This document shows positions 25,207-33,473 of a DNA stretch of 64,000 nt, in pieces; position 1 is the stretch's first letter; each line of letters starts with the position of its first letter. The translations under genes and the position numbers were made by a program. The stretch lies in contig NZ_CP063779.1 of assembly GCF_021596945.1 (NCBI RefSeq), forward strand, positions 1,181,501-1,245,500. The letters are read 5' to 3'. The notes under the pieces are model-generated. The model had not been told where the DNA came from. It did no database searches and saw nothing but the letters and a program-made list of their open reading frames with translations. This DNA is from Mongoliitalea daihaiensis. Lineage in GTDB: Bacteria > Bacteroidota > Bacteroidia > Cytophagales > Cyclobacteriaceae.

Positions 25207-26063
25207 GGTAAATGCTGTCTGATAAATGTTTCAGTATCTCTTAAGAGTGCAAGATAGGTTTGATCACTGAATCCATGACCCTTCCCGGGGAAATATTGTA
25301 CGAGTTTGGATACATTGTTTTCACCTAACACCCGCTCCAATTCCTGACTTTGGGACACTGGGACAACCGTATCAATTGTTCCATGGAAAAAAGCAGTGGG
25401 TACTGAATTGTTTGTAATAAAATTAAGCGGGGAGCTATCAATATATAATTGTTGTTGAGAATTTATGTCTCCGATCATGCTATTTAGCAATATCCCTGCA
25501 AATGCATTGGTCTGAGCTAACATGATCAAATCGGTTGGGGGAAAGAGTGCTACACAAACGTCCACAAAATTGTCATCGTTTTTATAACTGTGAAGCAAAG
25601 CCAAGTGACCACCTGCGCTGGCACCTGCCAATACTACTTTATCCGATACATTCCATTCACTCAGTTTGGATCGGATAAATTTAATAGCTGCTTTTACATC
25701 ATCTTCTTGGGACGGAAATTTATTGAGATTGCCAACGAGATTAAACAACCTATAATTAATCGATATGTAAGCATAATCCTCCTGTACGGATTCGAATAGT
25801 GGCTTGAAATCCCTAAATTCAGATTTATCCCCATCAATCCACGCCCCTCCATGAATCCAGATCAATACTTTAGTCCGTTCAGAACTTCGGTTGGCCGGTA
25901 AGAACACATCCATCCGCTTTCGATCACTCATCCCGTAGGAAAGATCTGTAAGTTCTAATGCTACAGATGGGTCTAAAGGAACTTCTGCATCCTCTTGGCA
26001 GCTACTGAAAAGAAATACAAGAATTAAGATAGCAAAACTGAATCGTGAGCGTAAGTTTTTCAT
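25203..26063 (-). CDS. alpha/beta hydrolase lipoprotein (carboxylesterase type)
   Basis: 286 residues. A lipoprotein signal (FAILILVFLFSSC) predicts lipidation at the Cys near residue 22. The catalytic domain belongs to the esterase/lipase HSL-like group: oxyanion motif IWIHGGAWIDGD, nucleophile elbow LAGASAGGH, Asp in GTIDTVVPVSQS and His in GKGHGFSDQ. It probably hydrolyses esters of carbohydrates or lipids in the periplasm or outer membrane. It is first in an operon with the PLDc_N-like gene. Confidence 0.92.
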   Translation of the reverse strand: MKNLRSRFSFAILILVFLFSSCQEDAEVPLDPSVALELTDLSYGMSDRKRMDVFLPANRSSERTKVLIWIHGGAWIDGDKSEFRDFKPLFESVQEDYAYISINYRLFNLVGNLNKFPSQEDDVKAAIKFIRSKLSEWNVSDKVVLAGASAGGHLALLHSYKNDDNFVDVCVALFPPTDLIMLAQTNAFAGILLNSMIGDINSQQQLYIDSSPLNFITNNSVPTAFFHGTIDTVVPVSQSQELERVLGENNVSKLVQYFPGKGHGFSDQTYLALLRDTETFIRQHLP

Positions 26064-26155
26064 TGATATGGAATTTAAAAACTACAATTTACAAACGTTG
26101 ACGGATAAAACATGTTATTTAAATTGATAATTTGCTATCCAAAATTTGAAATCCC

Positions 26156-26833
26156 ATGTTAAAAAAAGAAAGATACTCCGCCTTTATCTCTTATTTTTCT
26201 GAAAATATGCCTGTTGCCGAAACTGAACTGGAGTACGAAAATCCTTTTCAGTTGCTCGTAGCAGTTGTTTTGAGTGCTCAGTGCACGGATAAGCGGGTGA
26301 ATATCGTCACACGCAAGCTTTTTCCATTTTTTCCTACCCCCGAGCATTTGGCTTCATCCAACTTTGATGAACTTTTCCCCTATATCCGCTCCGTATCTTA
26401 TCCGAATAATAAGACGAAACATCTGTTAGGTTTGGGAAAAATGCTCGTCGAGGAGTTTAATAGCGAAGTTCCTTCCACTGTGGAGGAGTTAATCAAATTG
26501 CCTGGTGTGGGGAGAAAAACAGCCAACGTCATTACTTCGGTGGTTTTTAATCAGCCCAACATGGCAGTAGATACACATGTGTTTCGTGTCTCCAAGCGAT
26601 TAGGATTGGTGCCCCAAAAATCTAAAACCCCACTTGAGGTTGAAAAACAGTTGGTGAAATTTATCCCCAAACAACACATCCATATAGCACATCATTGGTT
26701 GATTTTGCAAGGGCGCTATGTTTGCCTCGCTCGAAAGCCGAAATGTGAGGAATGCAAGATCACGCACTTTTGTAGGTATTACGAGAAAAATGTTTTGCCC
26801 CATAGTGTAGAAAACCCAGAAAAGCAGGGTTGA
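26156..26833 (+). CDS. nth: endonuclease III Nth
   Basis: 225 residues, typical for endonuclease III, a DNA glycosylase and AP lyase that removes oxidised pyrimidines. The helix-hairpin-helix is LPGVGRKTANVI with catalytic Lys121, and Asp139 lies in AVDTHVFRVSKRLG. The C-terminal 4Fe-4S cluster ligands are spaced C-x6-C-x2-C-x5-C (C190, C197, C200, C206). Its TGA is followed after a single base by the asnB start at 26835, so the two are probably cotranscribed, although functionally unrelated. Confidence 0.97.
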   Translation: MLKKERYSAFISYFSENMPVAETELEYENPFQLLVAVVLSAQCTDKRVNIVTRKLFPFFPTPEHLASSNFDELFPYIRSVSYPNNKTKHLLGLGKMLVEEFNSEVPSTVEELIKLPGVGRKTANVITSVVFNQPNMAVDTHVFRVSKRLGLVPQKSKTPLEVEKQLVKFIPKQHIHIAHHWLILQGRYVCLARKPKCEECKITHFCRYYEKNVLPHSVENPEKQG

Positions 26834-26834
26834 C

Positions 26835-28616
26835 ATGTGTGGAATTAATCTCTTGATCCGAAAAGACGACTTAACGAGTGGCATACAGCAGATGATGCAG
26901 GCAACTGCTCATCGTGGCCCCGATCATTCAGATTTTTATGTTCATAAAGAACACATTGCTTTTGCTGGCAACCGTTTAAAAATTCTCGACATGAGCGATG
27001 CCTCCAATCAGCCTTTTTGGTCTGACGATCGACAGCAGGTATTGATTTGGAATGGTGCACTCTATAATTATCAGGATTTAAGAAATCATCTATTGGATGC
27101 TGGCTTTGTCTTTAAAACGAACTCTGACACGGAGGTTTTACTTTATTGGTTGATTCACAAAGGTGTAGATGGCCTTCAGGATTGTAGAGGAATGTTTGCC
27201 TTAGCATTCATTGATTTTTCTATCGAGAGGGTTATTATTTTAAGAGATTTTTCAGGTGAAAAGCCACTGTATTACTGGAATCAAGGAAATGAGTGGATAT
27301 TCTCATCCGAGCAGCGAGGGATTTTAGCTGCAATGACGAAGAAACCTATGATTGACGCTACGCAAGTGGAGGCTTTTCTTACTCTGCGGCATACATTACC
27401 CAATCATGGTTTTTTTGATGGTATCGCTCAAGTTTTGCCGGGGTGCGGATTGGTAATTACCTTTGAAGGCAATATTCACAAATGGATCGAGCTTCCCAAG
27501 CAATCGTATACCGAGGAGCGTAATCAATCTACTTTTGAGGATCTCTTGAAAGATTCCATCTTGCATAATTTTCACACAGAGCGGGCCGTTGGAATGGTCC
27601 TCAGCGGGGGTATAGACTCTTCCCTTTTGTATGCACTTTGGTATGAGGAAACCATGCAACCCATGCCAACTTTTACTGCGACATTTGAACAACGCTATCA
27701 GCGAAAGTACAGGGATCCAGTGTATGTGGAAAAGTTGCAAAGTAGCTACCCAAGTTTACATCATCCCATCCTCATTACCCTTTCCAAGGTACAGGAAGCT
27801 TGGAATGATTACATTACACAATTGGATATGCCGATAGGCGACAGCGCAAGTCTGCTGACTTGGATGATTGCAAAAGAGGCTAGCAAAGATGTTCAGGTAT
27901 TGATTTCAGGTGCTGGAGCGGACGAATTATTTGGGGGATATACCAGACATGCCGCATTTATCCGTTACCTCAAACGCCCCAAGCTCTATCTTGCGATGAA
28001 ACGCTTTCTACCTGTTTTCGGAAATTTTAGACTGGTGAATAAGTTCTTCACAGCTTTGGATCCGAGTGCTGTTAAAACATTTATCCATATGGCTGCGGTA
28101 GAAAAACCATCGGATAATTTAATGAAAAAACTGATTTCAAGCTACCCAGAAGGTCCCGATGTGTATAAGTCTGCCTTGGACTGGGACCGTCAAGTGTATT
28201 TAGTAAACGATATATTGAAAATTCATGACAATGCCTGCATGGCTCATGGGATTGAGGGAAGGGCTCCTTACCTCTCTCAAGAATTAATCAGTTTAAGCCA
28301 ATCCATGACTGAGCAGGAGCATCTTCAGCAAGTAGGAAAAGTTTGGCTCAAAGAAGCCTTGAATAAACGAGGTTTGCGGGTAATTGCTAACCGAAAAAAG
28401 CTGGGGTTTGGTCTACCTTTGCAAGAATGGATGCAGAATAAAGAGTTTCAACATTGGGTTTTTTCCGAAATCCGAACTTTGGGAGCATTGTGGGAACCCT
28501 TTTTTCCCGAACAATTTCGTAGGTTTGTTGTACAACCGGAACAAATTCCAAATCACCAATTTCTGACAGTTTGGAATCTATTTACCCTGCTTTCTTGGCT
28601 CCATAAACATGCCTGA
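26835..28616 (+). CDS. asnB: glutamine-hydrolysing asparagine synthase
   Basis: 593 residues. The N-terminal class II glutaminase domain starts at the nucleophile Cys2 (MCGINLLIRK) with TAHRGPDHSDF and NGALYNYQDLR; the C-terminal synthetase domain has the PP-loop LSGGIDSSLLYAL (about 255-267) and SGAGADELFGGYTRH. Homologues in polysaccharide loci may amidate sugar carboxylates instead of making free asparagine. Because it overlaps a glycosyltransferase gene by 8 bases at its 3' end, a surface-polysaccharide role is plausible. ATG at 26835 is fixed by the catalytic Cys. Confidence 0.95.
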   Translation: MCGINLLIRKDDLTSGIQQMMQATAHRGPDHSDFYVHKEHIAFAGNRLKILDMSDASNQPFWSDDRQQVLIWNGALYNYQDLRNHLLDAGFVFKTNSDTEVLLYWLIHKGVDGLQDCRGMFALAFIDFSIERVIILRDFSGEKPLYYWNQGNEWIFSSEQRGILAAMTKKPMIDATQVEAFLTLRHTLPNHGFFDGIAQVLPGCGLVITFEGNIHKWIELPKQSYTEERNQSTFEDLLKDSILHNFHTERAVGMVLSGGIDSSLLYALWYEETMQPMPTFTATFEQRYQRKYRDPVYVEKLQSSYPSLHHPILITLSKVQEAWNDYITQLDMPIGDSASLLTWMIAKEASKDVQVLISGAGADELFGGYTRHAAFIRYLKRPKLYLAMKRFLPVFGNFRLVNKFFTALDPSAVKTFIHMAAVEKPSDNLMKKLISSYPEGPDVYKSALDWDRQVYLVNDILKIHDNACMAHGIEGRAPYLSQELISLSQSMTEQEHLQQVGKVWLKEALNKRGLRVIANRKKLGFGLPLQEWMQNKEFQHWVFSEIRTLGALWEPFFPEQFRRFVVQPEQIPNHQFLTVWNLFTLLSWLHKHA

Positions 28617-29826
28617 TATGCATATCTTTTACATTCATCAATATTTTGTCACCCCCAGTCAAGGGGGAGCTACCCGATCATACCATTTGGCTAAGGGAAT
28701 GGTTGCGAAGGGCCTGATGGTAGATATGATTACTGCTCATCAAGAAAGTTTTTATGACTTTAAAATTATCGATGGCATAAGGGTTCATTATTTACCTGTC
28801 AATTATTCTCAGACAATGGGTTTTTTAAGGAGGATTTGGGCTTTTTTACGCTTTGTGGTGATGGCCAAGCGGTTGATCCGCAAACTTCCAAGACCTGACT
28901 ATCTCTATGTGACATCTACCCCACTTACCACGGGATTGATTGCACTATGGGCAAAGAAAAAGTTTGCCATTCCATATATTTTTGAAGTACGTGATCTTTG
29001 GCCTGATGCCCCTATTGAGATTGGTGTCATTCAAAATCCCTTGTTGCAGAACTACCTGTGGGCTCTGGAAAAAAAAATCTATAGACAGGCCTTAAAAACA
29101 GTAGCACTTTCCCCTGGAATAGCCAATGCCATCCGACAAAAGGTACCTTCGGCCGAAGTCCATGTTGTTCCCAATTTTGCTGATTTAAACATTTTTCATC
29201 CGCAGCCAAAATGTCCTAAGCTCCTACAAAAATTTGGACTGAAAGACACATTTACCATAATTTATGCAGGTGCTATAGGTAAAGTCAATGCTTTACATGA
29301 GTTATTGGATTTGGCAGAAGCCACCCCTTATCAATTTTTAATTATGGGAGAAGGCTCGGAGCTACCAACTCTTCAAAACGAAGCAAGGCAGCGAAGGCTT
29401 TCTAACCTTCGGTTTATTCCTTTTGGCCCAAAGACTACTGTGAATAAAGTCATGTCTTGTGCAGATATGGCTTGTATTTTATTTGAGCGCTCGCCCATTT
29501 TCAAAACAAACAGTCCCAATAAATTTTTTGATGCATTGGCTATGGGAAAAGCTATTTTGACCAACCAAAAAGGCTGGATTGGGGAGCTGGTCCATAATCA
29601 AGAGCTGGGTATTTACCATGATTGCACTAAACTTGAAAGAACGCTACAACAGCTTGAAGAAATAGCTCAGGAACCGAAAGCCTTAAAAAAAATGCAATAT
29701 AATTCTAGGCAATTGGCAGAACGCTATTTTAACGCTGAAAATGCGGTATCTAAAATCCTACACGTGATCGATCCTGACCGATTTACTGCTTCTTTCAACG
29801 ACGAGGTTTATATCCGGACTGCCTAA
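28609..29826 (+). CDS. glycosyltransferase family 4 (WbuB-like)
   Basis: 405 residues (MPDMHIF; the ATG at 28618 is an alternative). GT-B fold. The N-terminal domain begins IFYIHQYFVTPSQGGATRSYH and has YIFEVRDLWPDAPIEIG; the C-terminal donor domain has IIYAGAIGKVNALHELLDLA, and SPNKFFDALAMGKAILT carries the acidic nucleotide-sugar binding residue region. The layout matches WbuB-type transferases for deoxyamino sugars in O-antigen synthesis. It overlaps asnB by 8 bases, and its 3' end overlaps the convergent gldB by 32 bases. Confidence 0.93.
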   Translation: MPDMHIFYIHQYFVTPSQGGATRSYHLAKGMVAKGLMVDMITAHQESFYDFKIIDGIRVHYLPVNYSQTMGFLRRIWAFLRFVVMAKRLIRKLPRPDYLYVTSTPLTTGLIALWAKKKFAIPYIFEVRDLWPDAPIEIGVIQNPLLQNYLWALEKKIYRQALKTVALSPGIANAIRQKVPSAEVHVVPNFADLNIFHPQPKCPKLLQKFGLKDTFTIIYAGAIGKVNALHELLDLAEATPYQFLIMGEGSELPTLQNEARQRRLSNLRFIPFGPKTTVNKVMSCADMACILFERSPIFKTNSPNKFFDALAMGKAILTNQKGWIGELVHNQELGIYHDCTKLERTLQQLEEIAQEPKALKKMQYNSRQLAERYFNAENAVSKILHVIDPDRFTASFNDEVYIRTA

Positions 29827-30793
29827 AGATTTTATTTTTATCTGATTCCTTCATCAAATCGCGTAGGGAGAGCGTATGGTTAAAACGGTAGTCGTCGACA
29901 ATATTCCACCCTAACCAACGGCCAATTCTACCGGGGGCATCCGGGCTTATTTCGTCCGTAAACGGTGCTTCACCTGTGTATTTCCTGATCTCAAATGGAT
30001 TGGTTTCAAAGAAAAGCTCATTTTCCACAAAGTGTGCCCATACAAACTCCTCATTTGCCCAACAAGCAGCTATTTCCTCAGGTGTGTAGCCAATAATAAA
30101 CGCGTCAGATGTACAGGGTAGGATACTTTTGGTAAAGTGATAGGCTTTTCCATAGAATATCATTTCTGCCAATAATGAATTTTGATTCAAATCTGTCTCA
30201 TTAAAAAAAGAGGAGATCGCAGTTACAATATTTGGCACGATATAGTCCCGATCATAGCGTTTACTGATGTATTGCGGAAGATCCGGTGGTTGAAAGCGGT
30301 GGGTAGGTGGGAGGTAGTAATCTAGGCCAATGACTATGATATCCTCAGTAACCACGATATCTGAGCTGAAACCACTGACAAAGGTGTATATTTTTGGAAT
30401 TTTAAATTCGGGGAAATAATAGCTGATATGTGCAAAGGCATTTTCTAACTCCTCTCTGAGACTATCGATGTTTGGGTATTCATTCTTGACCTCCTCATAC
30501 AGTTCTACCATGATGCTATCCTGGTGAATTATCCATAATTCTTCTGCCAATTCTTCCTTGGAAGCGTAACTGTTGACCAAGAGGTATTTTTCTGCGAACA
30601 AGGGATGCGCCTCCAACAAATATAAAATCTCTGCCTGATCTGCTGCTTCAAAAAAAGCATCTTCTAATCGTTCAATCGTAAGGGTTGGTCTAACTGCCAA
30701 AATTTCCTCATCAAGTTCACAAGGTTTCTGTTCTTGTTTGCAGGAATAAAGAAAGAAGAAAAAAAACAGTGGCCAAATCCAAGTATCTTTCAT
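29795..30793 (-). CDS. gldB: gliding motility lipoprotein GldB-like
   Basis: 332 residues from the ATG at 30793 (longer frame to 30844 lacks support); a lipoprotein signal FFFFFFLYSC follows immediately. The rest fits the GldB family: RPTLTIERLEDAFF, GLDYYLPP, PQYISKRYDRDYIVPNIV, GYTPEEIAACWANE, APGRIGRWLGWNIV. GldB is an essential component of Bacteroidota gliding motility and associated type 9 secretion. Its 3' end overlaps the convergent glycosyltransferase by 32 bases, an unusual arrangement. Confidence 0.88.
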   Translation of the reverse strand: MKDTWIWPLFFFFFLYSCKQEQKPCELDEEILAVRPTLTIERLEDAFFEAADQAEILYLLEAHPLFAEKYLLVNSYASKEELAEELWIIHQDSIMVELYEEVKNEYPNIDSLREELENAFAHISYYFPEFKIPKIYTFVSGFSSDIVVTEDIIVIGLDYYLPPTHRFQPPDLPQYISKRYDRDYIVPNIVTAISSFFNETDLNQNSLLAEMIFYGKAYHFTKSILPCTSDAFIIGYTPEEIAACWANEEFVWAHFVENELFFETNPFEIRKYTGEAPFTDEISPDAPGRIGRWLGWNIVDDYRFNHTLSLRDLMKESDKNKIFRQSGYKPRR

Positions 30794-30913
30794 ATTATTT
30801 ACTTTTCTATTCAAATTTACGGTTAAACTGTGAAAATTCATCAAATAGGTTAGAAGTGTACAAATTTATCGTGATTTTTGTTGGCTACATTCATCTGATG
30901 AACTATCAAAGTC

Positions 30914-32263
30914 ATGAAAAATTTTAGTGTAATCGTTCGCTTTTTGTGCTTTATAAGTGTGTTAGCGATATTTTTATGCTGTAATTCTGAAGATATGCCA
31001 ACTTCACAAGAAGGCTCTCTTTGGGAAATCATTGAAGCTGAACCAGATTTTTCATTGTTGCGTACAGCAGTGAGACGTGCAGGCTTAGATTCTGCTTTGA
31101 GGGCTGTTGGGCCGATTACTCTTTTTGCTCCTACCAATGCAGGTGTTGAAAGGACTCTGCAGGAGTTGGGGGTCAGTAATATCAATCAGGTTCCTGTTGA
31201 TTTCTTACAAGCGGTCTTACTTTACCATATCCTTCCTGGAAGAAATTTGAGTTCGTTGTTATCAACTGGCACCAAAGAAACCCTACTTCCTGGGTTTATT
31301 TTGAACATTCAAGTAGGGGGAAATGTGATTCGGTTAAATGAGGAATACCAAGTTACCACTGCAAATGTGGATGCTCGTAATGGGGTTTTGCATATCATTG
31401 ACGGAATGATGATTCCCCCCACCAATACCTTGTTAGATGTAGCACAAGAAAACGGATATACTACTTTTGTAGCTGCAGTTGTAGCTGCGGGATTAGAAGA
31501 GCAATTAGTTCAGGAAGGTCCCTTCACACTGATGGTTCCTAGCAACGCAGCTTTTGCAGCATATTTTACGGCGAATAATTTATCAGTGAATGAATTTCTT
31601 AATTCACCGAATTTACAGGAAATTTTAGGTTACCATATGATCCCTGGTCTTTTGCAGTCTTCTGCGTTTCAGCGGGATGAGCGCAATACACTGTTGGATA
31701 TTCCGATGTATTTCAGTCAAGCTCCCAACGGTAACTTTTTCCTAAATGGACTTTCCCGTATTACCCAAACTAATCAGGCTGCTGATAATGGACTCATCCA
31801 TGAGATTGATCAGGTGATTATCCAACCCACGCAAAATATTGCTGAATATTTATTGGCCCAGACACTTTCTGCCAATCCTGAGTTTTCAATGTTGGTAAAA
31901 GCATTGAACCGAGCAGCCTTATTGGAAGTATTTGTTGGCAGATTTGAGGATAATTTCACTTTGTTAGCCCCCACCGACCAAGCATTTCAAGCATTATTAG
32001 AATCATTGGATGTTTCAAGCGTAGATGATATTCCTGTAGAGACTCTTACTTCAGTTTTATTGTATCATGTAATTGATGAACGATTCTTTGTACCTGATTT
32101 GCGCGAAGGTGCGAGCATTCCTACCTTACTTGAAGGTGCTTCAGTACAGGTAAATTTGGCTGATAACAAAATCAATAATGCTCTTTTAATTCCTGCTAAG
32201 AGAAATATTTTGACTGAAAATGGTGTAATTCACGGAATTGATCAAGTACTTATTCCAGAATAA
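30914..32263 (+). CDS. lipoprotein with three fasciclin domains
   Basis: 449 residues. Lipoprotein signal FISVLAIFLCC, then three FAS1 domains (about 35-175, 180-305, 315-449). Each has the FAS1 blocks: ITLFAPTNAGVE, LLYHILPGR and VLHIIDGMMIPP in the first; FTLMVPSNAAFAAY, LGYHMIPG and LIHEIDQVIIQP in the second; FTLLAPTDQAFQAL, LLYHVIDERF and VIHGIDQVLIPE in the third. It is probably a surface adhesin. It lies divergently from gldB (120 bases apart), and the radical SAM gene starts 4 bases after its stop. Confidence 0.93.
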   Translation: MKNFSVIVRFLCFISVLAIFLCCNSEDMPTSQEGSLWEIIEAEPDFSLLRTAVRRAGLDSALRAVGPITLFAPTNAGVERTLQELGVSNINQVPVDFLQAVLLYHILPGRNLSSLLSTGTKETLLPGFILNIQVGGNVIRLNEEYQVTTANVDARNGVLHIIDGMMIPPTNTLLDVAQENGYTTFVAAVVAAGLEEQLVQEGPFTLMVPSNAAFAAYFTANNLSVNEFLNSPNLQEILGYHMIPGLLQSSAFQRDERNTLLDIPMYFSQAPNGNFFLNGLSRITQTNQAADNGLIHEIDQVIIQPTQNIAEYLLAQTLSANPEFSMLVKALNRAALLEVFVGRFEDNFTLLAPTDQAFQALLESLDVSSVDDIPVETLTSVLLYHVIDERFFVPDLREGASIPTLLEGASVQVNLADNKINNALLIPAKRNILTENGVIHGIDQVLIPE

Positions 32264-32267
32264 AACC

Positions 32268-33278
32268 ATGTATTTTTCTAAGAAAAGAATCCAATTGCTC
32301 GGTTATTGGCAGCATCTTAATGTTGCTAAAGTCTGGAATTTATTTCGGTTGTATGTTTCTTTTCAAATTTCCCGTTTGATTCAAAAACCATGGATATGGG
32401 GAGTACCGGCTACTTTATCCATTGAACCAACTACAAGCTGCAACCTGAGGTGCCCGGAATGTCCCAGCGGACTCCGGAGTTTTACCCGACCCACAGGGAT
32501 GATTGATTTGAGCTTGTTTGAAAAGATCATTCAGGAAAACCACAAGCATCTCCACTATTTGCACGTTTACTTTCAAGGGGAGCCTTTTTTGCACCCTTAT
32601 TTTACTAAGCTGATTGAAATAGCGCAAGCATATCAGGTGTATACTGCTACATCCACCAATGCGCATTATTTGACAGAAGCCAATGTGGATAAAACATTGA
32701 ATTCAGGTCTTAGACAGTTGATCGTTTCGGTGGATGGAATTACTCAAGAAATCTATCAAAATTACCGTATTAGGGGAAAGCTTCAGAAAGTTGAAGAGGG
32801 AATTCGCCGATTGATGCAAACCAGAAATAATCAAAAGCTTAGGTACCCCTATGTCATCCTTCAGTTTTTGGTGACAGGAGTCAATGAGCATCAAATCCCT
32901 GCGTTATTGGAATGGAGCAAAGGACTAGGGATAGATGAATTGCAGTTGAAGAGTACCCAAATTTATAACTTTGAAAATGGCTCTCCCCTGATACCCACCC
33001 AACAAGCATATTCTCGATATGTTGCTGATGGACAGGGAAAATGGAAATTGAAACATGAGCCTGAGAATAAATGCTGGAGAATGTGGCAAGGCGCTGTGAT
33101 CACTTGGGATGGCAGGGTGGTTCCTTGTTGCTTTGATAAGGACGCCAAGCATGTTTTTGGTACCGTTCAAGAGGAATCTTTAGAGTCTATCTGGAACAAC
33201 TCCTTGTACCATGCTTTTCGTACCCAGCTATTGGCAGACCGCAGTCAGATTGATATTTGCAGTAATTGTACTGAGTGA
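32268..33278 (+). CDS. radical SAM/SPASM enzyme
   Basis: 336 residues from the ATG at 32268. The 4Fe-4S binding motif is C-x3-C-x2-C in TSCNLRCPECPSG. The C-terminal SPASM segment has CWRMWQGAVITWDGRVVPCCFDKD and ends ICSNCTE, providing auxiliary cluster ligands. SPASM enzymes modify peptides, tRNA-like or other substrates; members in polysaccharide loci are known but substrate cannot be read here. It starts 4 bases after the fasciclin gene and lies 195 bases upstream of the Wza-like gene. Confidence 0.92.
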   Translation: MYFSKKRIQLLGYWQHLNVAKVWNLFRLYVSFQISRLIQKPWIWGVPATLSIEPTTSCNLRCPECPSGLRSFTRPTGMIDLSLFEKIIQENHKHLHYLHVYFQGEPFLHPYFTKLIEIAQAYQVYTATSTNAHYLTEANVDKTLNSGLRQLIVSVDGITQEIYQNYRIRGKLQKVEEGIRRLMQTRNNQKLRYPYVILQFLVTGVNEHQIPALLEWSKGLGIDELQLKSTQIYNFENGSPLIPTQQAYSRYVADGQGKWKLKHEPENKCWRMWQGAVITWDGRVVPCCFDKDAKHVFGTVQEESLESIWNNSLYHAFRTQLLADRSQIDICSNCTE

Positions 33279-33473
33279 TTGCTTGAGATGTACATTTCCA
33301 AGATAAAGAGGCATTTTTAACCAAGTATGCAGGCTAATCTTTATATTTACGGCTGTTTTAAGAGGTTTTTTCGGAATTTGGCAAGGTAGCTGCATTCTGA
33401 AATTGCTTTTTCTGCCAAAGTTTTGCGAAAAAAGCAAGTAATCATGGGATTGATCGATAGACCAAATACGTTC

